Shown here one piece after another: positions 1 through 8,756 of a stretch of DNA of 62,323 bases. Numbering within the stretch: the first letter of the stretch is position 1; each line of letters starts with the position of its first letter. A program made the translations under genes and the position numbers. The DNA comes from JBDRCC01 sp043822065 [NCBI: archaeon] (lineage in GTDB: Archaea > Undinarchaeota > CAZHTU01): the NCBI GenBank assembly GCA_043822065.1, contig JBDRCC010000017.1, positions 1 through 62,323 of the forward strand, in the 5' to 3' direction. The notes below the pieces were generated by a model. The model had not been told where the DNA came from and ran no database searches. It saw nothing but the letters and a program-made list of their open reading frames with translations.

Positions 1-176
1 CCCTTGGAGAAGTCAGGGCTGTCGAAGTCTCACTTAGATTACCAAAAGAGATGCCCGTTGATCAACAGTTTATAATCGAAGTTTTCCCCTCAGGAGATAG
101 GCATAATTCCGATGGTTATATACTGGAAGATAAAAAGCTTAAATTTACCTTTGGCGAGATATGGAACTATCATTAG
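1..176 (+). CDS. 3' end of an unidentified protein (partial)
   Basis: The frame is open from base 3 to a TAG at 174-176, giving the last 57 residues of a protein whose start lies outside the window. The peptide alternates hydrophobic and polar residues (EVSLRLPKEM, FIIEVFPSGD, LKFTFGEIW), which suggests beta strands. It vaguely resembles the C-terminal beta domain of archaellins or archaeal pilins, but it is too short to assign. Codon use looks like normal coding sequence. The next gene starts about 30 bases downstream, so the two may be co-transcribed. Confidence 0.5.
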   Translation, partial: LGEVRAVEVSLRLPKEMPVDQQFIIEVFPSGDRHNSDGYILEDKKLKFTFGEIWNYH

Positions 177-206
177 TATACAATAACATAGGGGGTGAGA
201 ACCATC

Positions 207-422
207 ATGGCTAAGAAAAAGTTGAGTTGTGACAAATATATTGTTTATGTCCTACCACCTAGCACGACTTTTCCGTTGATAAGAATACGAAAATGCAATG
301 CGTACGGTAAGGCAGGAGAGGAGATAGGAAAAGGGGGCTTTTCGCCCGATAATCCAGAATCCATCGGAAAGGCCATACTCGAGAATAGCAAGATTGTCAA
401 AGAGTGGAATAAGACCAGGTAG
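207..422 (+). CDS. Small hypothetical protein, 71 aa
   Basis: I do not recognise this protein. The ATG at 207 is preferred over an in-frame GTG at 195 because GGGGTGA (192-198) sits eight bases upstream as a ribosome binding site. The product begins MAKKKLSCDKY, is basic, has two cysteines and no membrane segment, and ends in a helix-like stretch (ESIGKAILENSKIVKEW). No terminator is evident after it. The roughly 150 bases that follow hold only the promoter of the next gene. Confidence 0.55.
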   Translation: MAKKKLSCDKYIVYVLPPSTTFPLIRIRKCNAYGKAGEEIGKGGFSPDNPESIGKAILENSKIVKEWNKTR

Positions 423-526
423 AGGGGTCATTTAAGTCAAAATAGGCTCTTTTATCAGCCGAATACGACAGTCCTATCCTATAATCCACATCAGCCGCAT
501 ACGCGACAGAACCGCATACAGAAAGC

Positions 527-534
527 TTTATATA
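527..534 (+). promoter_or_regulatory. TATA element for the TSP3-repeat surface protein gene
   Basis: TTTATATA lies 39-46 bases before the ATG at 573. That predicts a transcript start near 555, a short leader, and the AGGTGAG ribosome binding site at 559-565. The rest of 423-572 shows nothing else. Confidence 0.5.
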
Positions 535-572
535 TGTCACTACGCTAAAGTGGTATCAAGGTGAGGTCCAAT

Positions 573-2807
573 ATGAACAAGCTGCAAAAATGTAGAACAC
601 TCAGGATGGGCGCCATGCTCATCTTTATGCTGTTTGCCGTCTCCTTTGTTTCGGCATACCAGATAACGCAGGTCACCCCTGCGACAATTTACTCGAAGTC
701 GAATGCCGGCACTGCCAGCTCGCTTCAGATAGCAATCCTTAACAACGGCGCGACTGCATATAATGTAGGTGCTGCGCTTTTCTCAGATGACAGCCATATA
801 ATCGTGACCTCTACCCTTTACAACTTCGGGACCTTCACCGCAAATACTACTCGGACCGCAACCTTTGCAGCTTACGTAAACCCAGGCACTCCGACAGGCA
901 ACTACCCGATGCACATCTCGCTTGGTAGCCAGACGCTCAATTTCAACCTTCACGTCGAGCTGCAGGCAAGCTCAACCACCAACACATCAATTAGCCCTAC
1001 TGACTCTGACGGCGACGGGATAATCGACTCCTTGGACAACTGCCCAGGCGTCTACAACCCATCCCAGACCGACACCGACGGCGACGGAATCGGCGATGCC
1101 TGCGAGGGAACCGGTTCGACGCAGGACGACGCTGACGGCGACGGCATTGTCAACACCCAGGACAACTGCCCGAACGTGGCAAACTCAAACCAGCTTGACT
1201 CCGACGGCGACGGGAGGGGCAACGTATGCGACAACTGCCCGAACACCCCCAACCCTGGCCAGGAGGATTCCGACGGCGACGGCATAGGCAACGTATGCGA
1301 CGTTGACCAGACCGGCGGAACTGACAATGATAACGACGGCGTTGCAGACACAGACGACAACTGCCCGACAGTCTACAACCCATCCCAGACCGACACCGAC
1401 GGCGACGGAATCGGCGATGCCTGCGACCCGGTAAACGACCTGCCCGACTGCAACCCGAACTGGCAGTGCAACGAATGGACAGCATGCTCATGCTACGGCA
1501 CGCAGATAAGGACCTGCGTCGACCTGAACGGCTGCGGCACCCTTGACAACAGGCCAATCGAGTCAAGGCAGTGCACCGCGCCATCCTCGTGCAGGTACTC
1601 ATACGACGCGTGCGCTAACGACATCAGGATAGAGAATATCGCTCTCAGGGACGAGCACGACGCGGAAATCAACCCGACCGACAAGGTTAACCTCGTCGTC
1701 TACCTCAGGAGCAGGACCACGGTCACGCTCATGAACGTCAAGGCAAAGCTCCAGGAGGACCTGAAGCCCATATACGCTGATGAATCCACCTATCCATACC
1801 TCGACATAAACAGCGGCGAGGCAAGGGGTGGCTACTTCTCAATGGAGACCAAGGACGCCTCACCTGGCATGTACAGGCTCAGCATGAACCTCAAATACGT
1901 CAAGGGAACGTCGATGTGCGAGATAAACCTGCCGTTCAACATGTCAGTTGTCGGCGGCTACGGCGTAAGGGTTGACCTTGTTCCGGACTCTGCCGAGTTC
2001 CAGCCCGACGGCACGGCAACATTCAAGATAAACGTGCTCAACACCGGCGAGAGGTCTGATGTCTACGACATCACCTTCCCTGGCGGCGTCTCCAACTGGA
2101 TACAGGAGGCGGACAGGATGGTCGAGCTCGACGCGAAGGAGGCACAGGACCTCTTCGTGAAGCTCTACGTCCCGCAGGTGACCGGCTCATACGAGCTCAG
2201 CGCCAAGGCGACGTCCAAGCAGCTGTCCTCAATCTCAAACCAGGACACCTCCTACTTCAAGGTGACCAGGACCCTGGCGAAGCAGCACGCCCTCGAGCTG
2301 TCGGTTGACAGAAGGTCACTCGATATAGCGATGGGGCAGCAGGGCGAGATAAAGGTCTCAGTCCAGAACATCGGCGGGGTAAAGGACGCAGTAAACCTCA
2401 AGCTGACAGGCCCCGACTGGGCTTACCTTGCGCCGTCGACCATGGAGCTCAGCCCAGGCGAGCTGAAACAGGCTACCCTGTACCTCGCGCCTGATGCTGA
2501 CGTCAGCATGGGCACTACCGACATAGCAATCAAGGCGACGACCTTCGGCGGAGAGGCAAGCGCCTCAGAAACCGTGGCAGTCTTCGCTGCTGACCTCGCG
2601 ACCATACAGGAGAAGGCCGCAGCCGGGTCGCCGGAGAAATCCTCGCCATTCTCTGGTTTCGCAATACTTTCCGGCAAGGGGCCGGGGCTCACCGAGCTCG
2701 TCCTCCTGCAGGGGCTTGCGATAATCGGCCTCATGTACGCCCTGATAAAGCGCCATGAGCTGGCGGAGAGGCACCACAAGAAGGACCAGGCTCAGCAGCC
2801 AAAATGA
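573..2807 (+). CDS. Secreted membrane-anchored protein with thrombospondin type 3 repeats
   Basis: Predicted cell-surface protein of 744 residues. ATG 573 is chosen over GTG 561 because AGGTGAG just upstream is a good ribosome binding site. It has a signal peptide (FMLFAVSFVSA), then a beta domain. Next are calcium-binding thrombospondin type 3 repeats of the form DSDGDGI..DNCP..NPSQTDTDGDGIGDAC, encoded around 1000-1430. A Cys-rich WQCNEWTACSC..RTC module follows, then two or three NEW3/CARDB-like beta sandwiches (NTGERSDVYDITF, NIGGVKDAVNLKL). A C-terminal membrane helix (LVLLQGLAIIGLMYALI) ends in a short basic tail. SGFAILS precedes the helix and recurs as SGFVILS in the next protein. The stop overlaps the next start (ATGA), so the pair is translationally coupled. 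Calcium binding is inferred from the Asp ladder. The ligand is unknown. Confidence 0.85.
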   Translation: MNKLQKCRTLRMGAMLIFMLFAVSFVSAYQITQVTPATIYSKSNAGTASSLQIAILNNGATAYNVGAALFSDDSHIIVTSTLYNFGTFTANTTRTATFAAYVNPGTPTGNYPMHISLGSQTLNFNLHVELQASSTTNTSISPTDSDGDGIIDSLDNCPGVYNPSQTDTDGDGIGDACEGTGSTQDDADGDGIVNTQDNCPNVANSNQLDSDGDGRGNVCDNCPNTPNPGQEDSDGDGIGNVCDVDQTGGTDNDNDGVADTDDNCPTVYNPSQTDTDGDGIGDACDPVNDLPDCNPNWQCNEWTACSCYGTQIRTCVDLNGCGTLDNRPIESRQCTAPSSCRYSYDACANDIRIENIALRDEHDAEINPTDKVNLVVYLRSRTTVTLMNVKAKLQEDLKPIYADESTYPYLDINSGEARGGYFSMETKDASPGMYRLSMNLKYVKGTSMCEINLPFNMSVVGGYGVRVDLVPDSAEFQPDGTATFKINVLNTGERSDVYDITFPGGVSNWIQEADRMVELDAKEAQDLFVKLYVPQVTGSYELSAKATSKQLSSISNQDTSYFKVTRTLAKQHALELSVDRRSLDIAMGQQGEIKVSVQNIGGVKDAVNLKLTGPDWAYLAPSTMELSPGELKQATLYLAPDADVSMGTTDIAIKATTFGGEASASETVAVFAADLATIQEKAAAGSPEKSSPFSGFAILSGKGPGLTELVLLQGLAIIGLMYALIKRHELAERHHKKDQAQQPK

Positions 2808-4483
2808 GGTACCTCTCTCTGCTCCTTTTATTTTTTTTCGTCCCCGCAGCCGCGGCTTTTCATGTCACGTATGACTCGGTAAGCCTCTGCAGGTACTCGA
2901 CAAACTTCGTCGACGTAGTGTTCGGGGATTCTGGCTCTGGTACGGCATCCTACACGCTCCAGAAGTCCGGGGACGCTGCGGATTGGGTCACACTCTCAGA
3001 GAGCAGCTTCTCAGTCCAGGAGGGCACGCTCAAGACAGTAAAGGCATTTTTTACAATCCCTCCGGATGCGGCGTTCGGTGCGCACAGCGTTGTAATCTCT
3101 GACGGCACAGAGGAGAAGACGATAACGGTCAACGTCATGAACTGCTACGCAATAGAGCTCACTCCTGCAAAAGAGTCAGTTTCCGTCTGCCCGTTTGAGG
3201 AATACCTCCTTCCCCTCGAGGTAAGGAACACTGGAAAATACTCAGAGCTCATCTCGCTTAACGCGGAGACAAAAATTGACCCGTTTGCGATAACCGTCCT
3301 CCCCCAGTCCACCTCCACTGCATACGCAGTAATAACCGGTGTCGAAAACCCGACTACGTACAACCTTTCGATAACTGCCAAGTCCCAAGAGACTGGCGCA
3401 TCAGATAGTGCAGAGGTCCGCGTCACAGTCGAGGACTGCTACGGCGCCGAGGTGTCTGCCCCGCTTGCAGAGGTCTGCCAGGGCGAGAGGGCGCACTTTT
3501 CGTTCTCAATAACAAACACCGGCACCAGGGCGAATGAATTCCTGCTCTCCGCACCAGCAGGGCTCACCCTAAGTGCAAACAAGGCCTACGTGAAGCCAGG
3601 CCAGACCGAGCGCATTTCCTACTACCTTTCCCCAGGCTCTTCAGACGCTGGGAAATATTCGCTTGATGTCGTATTCTCAGCAGGGAAATGGAAGAAGACT
3701 GTTGCCTTCCCCGTAAACGTCAGGGACTGCACCGACTTTTCTGTGTCTGCCGGCAACTTCCAGCTCTGCCCTGGCAAGAGCCACACACTCAAGGCAAGGG
3801 TCTCGAACCTTTCGCCATATGAATACGGCTACAAAACAAGCTTGTATGATTCGCGCACTGGCTCGACCAAGTACTACAACTACATACTCCCTGCCGAAGG
3901 CTACTCTGACATTGAGTACCAGATAGACACAGCCGCCACCCAGCCGGCTGGCGAGCACACAGTCACCTTTGAGACCGGCAACGGGCACAAGGTCCTCAAG
4001 AACACAGCCAGGTACTCAACCCTGCCGTTCGATGCCTGCTATAATGTTGACGCCAAGGCAGACCGGGAGTCCTACTCCGTCGAGAAGGGCAAAGGCGAGA
4101 TGATTCAGCTCAAGATAACCAATACCGGCGCGGAGAACTCCCAGTACGAGCTTCAGGCCTACCCTGAGTTTGTCACTATTGAGCCCTCCATACTGCCAGT
4201 TGCCGCAGGCGCCTCGAAAGAGGTTCAGCTCTACGCCAGCCCGGAAATGGGCACCGAGCCCGGCCAGTACGACATCACGGTCGCAGTCACTACTGACAAA
4301 ATATCAAAATACTACGACATCCCGCTCCAGGTAACTGAAGCCGGCGAGTCCGCCGCACCGTCCGGGTTTGTGATACTTTCAGCGGATTCATCCAGAGGCT
4401 CGAGTGAAATTGGCTACGCCCTGACTGCACTGGGCATAGGAATCACTGGGATTCTTCTGTATCTGATGGTTGAGCGGAGATAG
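2804..4483 (+). CDS. Secreted membrane-anchored NEW3/CARDB-like repeat protein
   Basis: 559 residues, starting in a four-base overlap with the preceding gene. The N-terminus is a signal peptide (LSLLLLFFFVPAAAA). The body has about five beta-sandwich repeats of roughly 100 residues. Each has a Cys at its start (VSLCRYS, VSVCPFE, AEVCQGE, FQLCPGK), and domain boundaries carry NCY/DCY/DCT/ACY, suggesting one disulfide per repeat. Repeats show the NEW3-like phrase VRNTGKYSE or ITNTGTRANEF. The C-terminus has SGFVILS, then a membrane helix (YALTALGIGITGILLYLMV) and a two-Arg tail. It is probably a surface partner of the upstream protein. The 3' end overlaps the convergent phoU-like gene by 41 bases. 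Confidence 0.8.
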   Translation: MRYLSLLLLFFFVPAAAAFHVTYDSVSLCRYSTNFVDVVFGDSGSGTASYTLQKSGDAADWVTLSESSFSVQEGTLKTVKAFFTIPPDAAFGAHSVVISDGTEEKTITVNVMNCYAIELTPAKESVSVCPFEEYLLPLEVRNTGKYSELISLNAETKIDPFAITVLPQSTSTAYAVITGVENPTTYNLSITAKSQETGASDSAEVRVTVEDCYGAEVSAPLAEVCQGERAHFSFSITNTGTRANEFLLSAPAGLTLSANKAYVKPGQTERISYYLSPGSSDAGKYSLDVVFSAGKWKKTVAFPVNVRDCTDFSVSAGNFQLCPGKSHTLKARVSNLSPYEYGYKTSLYDSRTGSTKYYNYILPAEGYSDIEYQIDTAATQPAGEHTVTFETGNGHKVLKNTARYSTLPFDACYNVDAKADRESYSVEKGKGEMIQLKITNTGAENSQYELQAYPEFVTIEPSILPVAAGASKEVQLYASPEMGTEPGQYDITVAVTTDKISKYYDIPLQVTEAGESAAPSGFVILSADSSRGSSEIGYALTALGIGITGILLYLMVERR

Positions 4484-5450
4484 GCGTCATCGCCCTCATA
4501 ACGCCGGAATCAATTGCATAATAAGCTATGAACTTGCACTGGCGCACTATGTCCTCTGCGCTGCCCATTATCTTCGTCGCGGTCGCGGCATCGCTTTCCT
4601 TGCGGCTAAGGATATCTGTAACTACTCCGATAGGCTTGCTCATGTATTCGTCCGCCCTTTTGTAGCTCTCTATCGCAAGCCCTATGTCCTGGTTTGCGAA
4701 CGCTTTGAACGCGTCTTCGAGCAGGGTATAGATTGCGCCGCCGGTTGCGGATATCTCTTCATAGCTCTTTTTCGAAAGTACGTTCTTGCTCTGGGCTAAA
4801 ACTTTGGCTATATGCCCGACTGAGTGCGAAATGTTCTGCAGCGCCATTGCCACCAGCACCTTCGGGCGCATGTCCTCACAGCCGCCTGCTTCAGCGCCGC
4901 CGCCGTGCGCTGCCGCCTGCCTGCATATCAGGAACCTAATCCTTTCTATCGTCGTGGTTCTCTCTAAAAGGGAGTCCGTAATCGATTTGTCCCTAAAGCT
5001 CTTTGAGACGTCCTCTATCATTTCATGGCATAGGCGGTACATGCGCTTAAGCTCAGACATCATGCTCGCATCCGGCGGTGATAGGTAGCACTTGAACTCG
5101 ACCATGTTGGAGGATTCATTGACTATCTCCATGCCGCTAAGGAGCGTTATAATGTCCCAGATTGCCCTGGAGTCCTCCCTTGTGAACGGCTTGTCCGAAA
5201 TTATCCTAATCCTGTCCGCGCCGTTTATGTACGCGCTTATGACAAGCGGCTTTACGAGCATTGGGCCGGGGTAGGACAGCTCATACTGCTTTCTTTCCTC
5301 GCGCTTTTCAGTCCCTACCCTAAGGGCGCCGTCAGGCATCTCAGCAATGTCAACATAATCTGATTTGCTGAGGCGCTTCTTCCGCATCCAGTCTATGGGC
5401 AGTGAGATGACGTGGCTTGACTGTCCAAACCGTATAATCTTTCTTTTCAT
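4443..5450 (-). CDS. phoU: AbrB-type DNA-binding / PhoU domain regulator
   Basis: 335 residues. The N-terminal ~45 residues (KIIRFGQSSHVISLPIDWM..GD-like swapped hairpin) match the SpoVT/AbrB DNA-binding fold found in archaeal PhoU-family regulators. The remainder is helical with two PhoU-like bundles (EMIEDVSKSFRDKS; AIYTLLEDAFKAFANQD). Family knowledge suggests phosphate-uptake signalling, but no pst transporter genes lie nearby. A long AT run (TTTATATATATATATTT, minus strand, about 5472-5490) provides a TATA element 25-40 bases upstream. The gene converges on and overlaps the surface-protein gene by 41 bases. Confidence 0.85.
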   Translation of the reverse strand: MKRKIIRFGQSSHVISLPIDWMRKKRLSKSDYVDIAEMPDGALRVGTEKREERKQYELSYPGPMLVKPLVISAYINGADRIRIISDKPFTREDSRAIWDIITLLSGMEIVNESSNMVEFKCYLSPPDASMMSELKRMYRLCHEMIEDVSKSFRDKSITDSLLERTTTIERIRFLICRQAAAHGGGAEAGGCEDMRPKVLVAMALQNISHSVGHIAKVLAQSKNVLSKKSYEEISATGGAIYTLLEDAFKAFANQDIGLAIESYKRADEYMSKPIGVVTDILSRKESDAATATKIMGSAEDIVRQCKFIAYYAIDSGVMRAMTPISAQPSDTEESQ

Positions 5451-5493
5451 AGGAGCTATATACTAAATTAAAGAAATATATATATATAAATAC

Positions 5494-5649
5494 TTAGCGC
5501 TGCCTAAGCTTGCTAGATTCCTGTTCCTTTTTCTCTGCTATAAGTATCGGGCACCGGTCTATCCGGTCTATATAGTCGCAGCCCCGCCCTATGTAGACGC
5601 AATGGTGGTCGTAATTCCCGCAGTCGTACTTGCACGGCTGGCCATACAT
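5494..5649 (-). CDS. Small Cys/His-rich protein, 51 aa
   Basis: An unrecognised small protein with cysteines and histidines spaced like a zinc or metal site (CKYDCGNYDHHC, then C and RCP), followed by a charged C-terminal helix (LIAEKKEQESSKLRQR). The start at 5649 is chosen because TTTAAGTAT lies about 27 bases upstream on the minus strand, the usual distance for a leaderless start. Longer in-frame extensions run into the TrpRS gene and look like shadow sequence. It is divergent from trpS, with about 90 bases between the starts. Confidence 0.5.
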   Translation of the reverse strand: MYGQPCKYDCGNYDHHCVYIGRGCDYIDRIDRCPILIAEKKEQESSKLRQR

Positions 5650-5712
5650 GCGTGTATATTGGCGTGCGCAATACTTAAACATTCCCTTCCGCCGGCTCCC
5701 TGCCTGATAAGA

Positions 5713-5720
5713 TTTATTAA
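5713..5720 (+). promoter_or_regulatory. TATA element for trpS
   Basis: TTTATTAA lies about 27 bases upstream of ATG 5743. This supports a leaderless start there rather than at GTG/ATG codons further upstream in the same frame. Confidence 0.55.
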
Positions 5721-5742
5721 GCACTGCCCCTTTAGGGAATGC

Positions 5743-6852
5743 ATGGCATACAAGGTAACTCCCTGGGAGGTTTCCGGAGACGTTGACTACGAGAAGCTCA
5801 TCAAGGACTTCGGGACGTCCAAGCTGGGCGACCCGATACTCAAGCGCCTTGAGAAGCACACGGGCGAGCTCCACCCTTTCCTCAAGCGCGGGCTGTTCTT
5901 CTCCCACCGCGACTTTGACTGGATACTTGACAAGTACGAGAAGGGCGAGAAGTTCTACCTTTACACCGGGCGCGGGCCGTCCGGCGACACCCACATCGCC
6001 CACCTGATCCCGTGGATGTTCACAAAATGGCTCCAGGACAAGCTGGACGTCGAGCTCTACTTCCAGATAACTGACGACGAGAAGTTCCTCGTCAAGCCGA
6101 TAACATTGGACCAGACGCTCAAGTTCAGCTACGACAACGCCCTCGACCTCATAGCCCTCGGCTTCGACCCGAAGAAGACATTCGCATTCATTGACACCGA
6201 GTACGCGAAAACCCTCTACAAGATTGCGCTTGAGGTCGCGAAGCGGACGACCTTCTCGACAGCGAAGGCAGTATTCGGCTTCACGAACGAGTCCAACATC
6301 GGGATAATCTTCTTCCCAGCAATGCAGGCGGCGCCATGCTTCCTGCCGTCAGTCTTGAAGGGCAAAAACATCCCTTGCCTAATTCCCGCCGCAATCGACC
6401 AGGACCCGTACTGGAGGATAAGCCGCGACGTAGCGCCGAAGCTCGGGTACTACAAGACAGCCGCAATACACTCAAAGTTCCTGTCAGGGCTCAGCAAGGG
6501 CGGCAAAATGTCTGCCTCGGACAAGTCATCCGCGATATACACCAAGGACAAGCCGGAAGAGGTCGAATTCAAGATAAAGCGCGCGCTTACCGGCGGGAGG
6601 GACACTGTCGCAGAGCAGAAGGAGAAGGGCGGCCAGCCCGAGAAGTGCGTCGTCTACGAGTACCAATACTACCTGTTCGAGCTCGACGACAAGGCAGTCA
6701 ACGAGCGCGCAAGGCAATGCAAGTCAGGCGAGCTGATGTGCGGCGAGTGCAAGCAGAACCTAATAAAATCCATAAACAAGTTCCTTGCAAAGCACCAGGC
6801 TGAACGGGAAAAGGCAAAATCAAAAGTCGAAAAGTTCATGCTCAGGGACTAG
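5743..6852 (+). CDS. trpS: Tryptophanyl-tRNA synthetase
   Basis: Charges tRNA-Trp with tryptophan in the cytoplasm. It is a class I enzyme of 369 residues, the usual size for archaeal/eukaryal-type TrpRS. The HIGH-type motif is GPSGDTHIAH (78-87) and the KMSAS loop is KMSAS (255-259). The surrounding LYTGRGPSGD and QITDDEKFL are typical of this subfamily. The frame is open 47 codons further upstream, but the upstream peptide is unlike the family and the TATA element at 5713 fits initiation at 5743. A Cys cluster (CKSGELMCGECK) sits near the C-terminus. The last four bases overlap the convergent thrS stop. Confidence 0.95.
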   Translation: MAYKVTPWEVSGDVDYEKLIKDFGTSKLGDPILKRLEKHTGELHPFLKRGLFFSHRDFDWILDKYEKGEKFYLYTGRGPSGDTHIAHLIPWMFTKWLQDKLDVELYFQITDDEKFLVKPITLDQTLKFSYDNALDLIALGFDPKKTFAFIDTEYAKTLYKIALEVAKRTTFSTAKAVFGFTNESNIGIIFFPAMQAAPCFLPSVLKGKNIPCLIPAAIDQDPYWRISRDVAPKLGYYKTAAIHSKFLSGLSKGGKMSASDKSSAIYTKDKPEEVEFKIKRALTGGRDTVAEQKEKGGQPEKCVVYEYQYYLFELDDKAVNERARQCKSGELMCGECKQNLIKSINKFLAKHQAEREKAKSKVEKFMLRD

Positions 6853-8756
6853 CCCCTGAAAGTTGGCCTCTTGGTAAGTTCCCTTGGCAGGCTTATTGGC
6901 CTGAACGGCATGCCTTCCGTCTCCTTAGTTATCCTCTCTGAAAGCTCCTTTGGGGACAGCTGTTCGACCTTTCCAAGCCGCCTTATCCTGGTTGCGAGCT
7001 TCTTTGACTCTATCTCCTTCTCGCCGATGACAACTATGTATGGGACCCATTCAAGCTCGGCGTCCCTGACCTTTTTGCCTATGCTTTCCGTCCTGTCGTC
7101 AATGTCAACGCGGATTCCGGACTTCTCAAGCGCGTCCGCAATCTTCGTAGTGGCGTCGTTAAACCTGTCTGCAATTGGGCACAGCCTCACCTGGGTCGGG
7201 CTGAGCCAGAGGGGAAGCTCCGGGACCTTTTTCTTGCCCTCCTCCATGCACGCCTTCTCGAGCAGGGCATACATCACGCGCTCAATCGCACCCGACGGCG
7301 AAAGGTGGAGCAGGAGCGGCCTCCTCTTTTCACCCTTCTCGTCAACGTAGGTTATGTCGTAGGTCGTAGAGTTCTCGACGTCTATCTGGTCGGTCGTCAG
7401 TGCGGAAGCCTTGTTCAGCGCGTCCACGAAGTTCAGCTCGTACTTTATTATGAAATAGAAGAACCTGTCGTCCCATGTTTCAAGGAGCGCCGGCTTGCCC
7501 CACTTATTCACCATCTTCTTCAGCAGGTCATCATTCTTCGAGTAGAAGTCCTCCACGACCCGTATCGCGAGCTCGAGGTCGTCCGGGAGATTGAGCCCGA
7601 TTTTCTTCTGGATGTTTATCGCGAGCTCCATCCGCTTCAGGTACTCCTCCTTTGCCTGCGCCTCGTCAGCGCACATTGCATGGCAGTCCGGCATGGTGAA
7701 CGTCCTCAGCCGCCTAAGCCCAGTCAGCTCGCCTGACTTCTCAAGCCTGAAAGAATACTTCGTCATCTCATAGAGCCTTAGCGGGAGGTGGCGGTAGGAA
7801 ATCGTGGCGTCGTGCGCCATCAGGAACTGTCCGAAGCACGCGGCAAACCTCAGGAAGTAGTCTTTGTTAGCGGATTTGACAATGTACTGCCTTGCAGGGA
7901 AGCGGTTTAGGTACTTCTTCAGCGTCGGGTGGTTCAGGTCGTACATTATCGGTGTCTCGACCTCCATCGCGCCGTACCTTATCATTTCGCCGGAAACCCA
8001 GTCCTCAAGGAGCTTCCGTATCAGCCTGCCCTTGGGGTAGTACCGCAGGTTGCCCTGGTCAGAGCCAGGCTCGTAGTCTGCCAGCTCGAGCTTCTGCATG
8101 GCGGCGACGTGGGGCGGCTCCCTGTCCGCGGCCCTGCTCTTCTCCATCTCATAATGGGCGAACTTCTCAAGGTTAGGGTACTTTGAAAAGTCAAATCCTG
8201 AAAGGATGCCGTTCTCAATCTTTATCGGGTGCCTTTTTCCAGAAACGTCCAGGACGTACCACTTTGAGACCAGCTTCTTTTCGTCCTTCAGCGCCTTGGA
8301 GAGCCCCGCATCCTCTGCATCCTTCTCAGTCGACCTGATAATCCTTGAAAGCTCCGCCAGCGGGTGCCCCTTGACCTTGACCTCGAACTCCTTGTACCAG
8401 CCGAAAGGCGCCTGGAGCACTTCAAAGCCCTCTGCCTTCAGGGCGCCTGCGACGCCGTTTAATATCTTCTTGGAGGAGTCCATGCTCCCCGGCTGCGAGC
8501 CGTACAGGAGGTGAACATAAGGGTAAACGAGAATCCGCTTCACTTTGACCTGGGATGCGACGCTTTTCAGGTCATCTACTGCCTTTTGAACGACCGCGCC
8601 TTCGAAGCCTTCGTCATCCTTTTCGACGGCCATCCTCACGAAGAGGCAGTCCTTCATCTCGCCGCTCTTCATGCTGTCCGGCACGTCGTCCGCGACCTTG
8701 GTCTTCTGCGTAGCCTTAAACCTGACGTAGTCGCAGTGCAGTATGAGCTCTTTCAT
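6849..8756 (-). CDS. thrS: Threonyl-tRNA synthetase, archaeal type
   Basis: 635 residues. The first ~145 residues form the archaea-specific N-terminal editing domain, related to D-Tyr-tRNA deacylase (LHCDYVRFKATQKTK..LVYPYVHLLYG), which removes mischarged Ser. The class II catalytic core follows with motif 2-like RLRTFTMPDCH and Zn-ligand candidates in AACFGQF, MPDCH and LLHLSPSG. The anticodon-binding domain is at the C-terminus (LSPTQVRLCPIAD). The start codon overlaps the stop of the upstream Cys-rich membrane protein by one base (TAATG), so the two are probably one transcript. Confidence 0.95.
   Translation of the reverse strand: MKELILHCDYVRFKATQKTKVADDVPDSMKSGEMKDCLFVRMAVEKDDEGFEGAVVQKAVDDLKSVASQVKVKRILVYPYVHLLYGSQPGSMDSSKKILNGVAGALKAEGFEVLQAPFGWYKEFEVKVKGHPLAELSRIIRSTEKDAEDAGLSKALKDEKKLVSKWYVLDVSGKRHPIKIENGILSGFDFSKYPNLEKFAHYEMEKSRAADREPPHVAAMQKLELADYEPGSDQGNLRYYPKGRLIRKLLEDWVSGEMIRYGAMEVETPIMYDLNHPTLKKYLNRFPARQYIVKSANKDYFLRFAACFGQFLMAHDATISYRHLPLRLYEMTKYSFRLEKSGELTGLRRLRTFTMPDCHAMCADEAQAKEEYLKRMELAINIQKKIGLNLPDDLELAIRVVEDFYSKNDDLLKKMVNKWGKPALLETWDDRFFYFIIKYELNFVDALNKASALTTDQIDVENSTTYDITYVDEKGEKRRPLLLHLSPSGAIERVMYALLEKACMEEGKKKVPELPLWLSPTQVRLCPIADRFNDATTKIADALEKSGIRVDIDDRTESIGKKVRDAELEWVPYIVVIGEKEIESKKLATRIRRLGKVEQLSPKELSERITKETEGMPFRPISLPRELTKRPTFRG

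Noticed and set aside
5602-5742. 47-codon N-terminal extension of TrpRS
   Set aside because: The peptide is unlike the family, and a TATA element at 5713 lies inside it, pointing to initiation at 5743.
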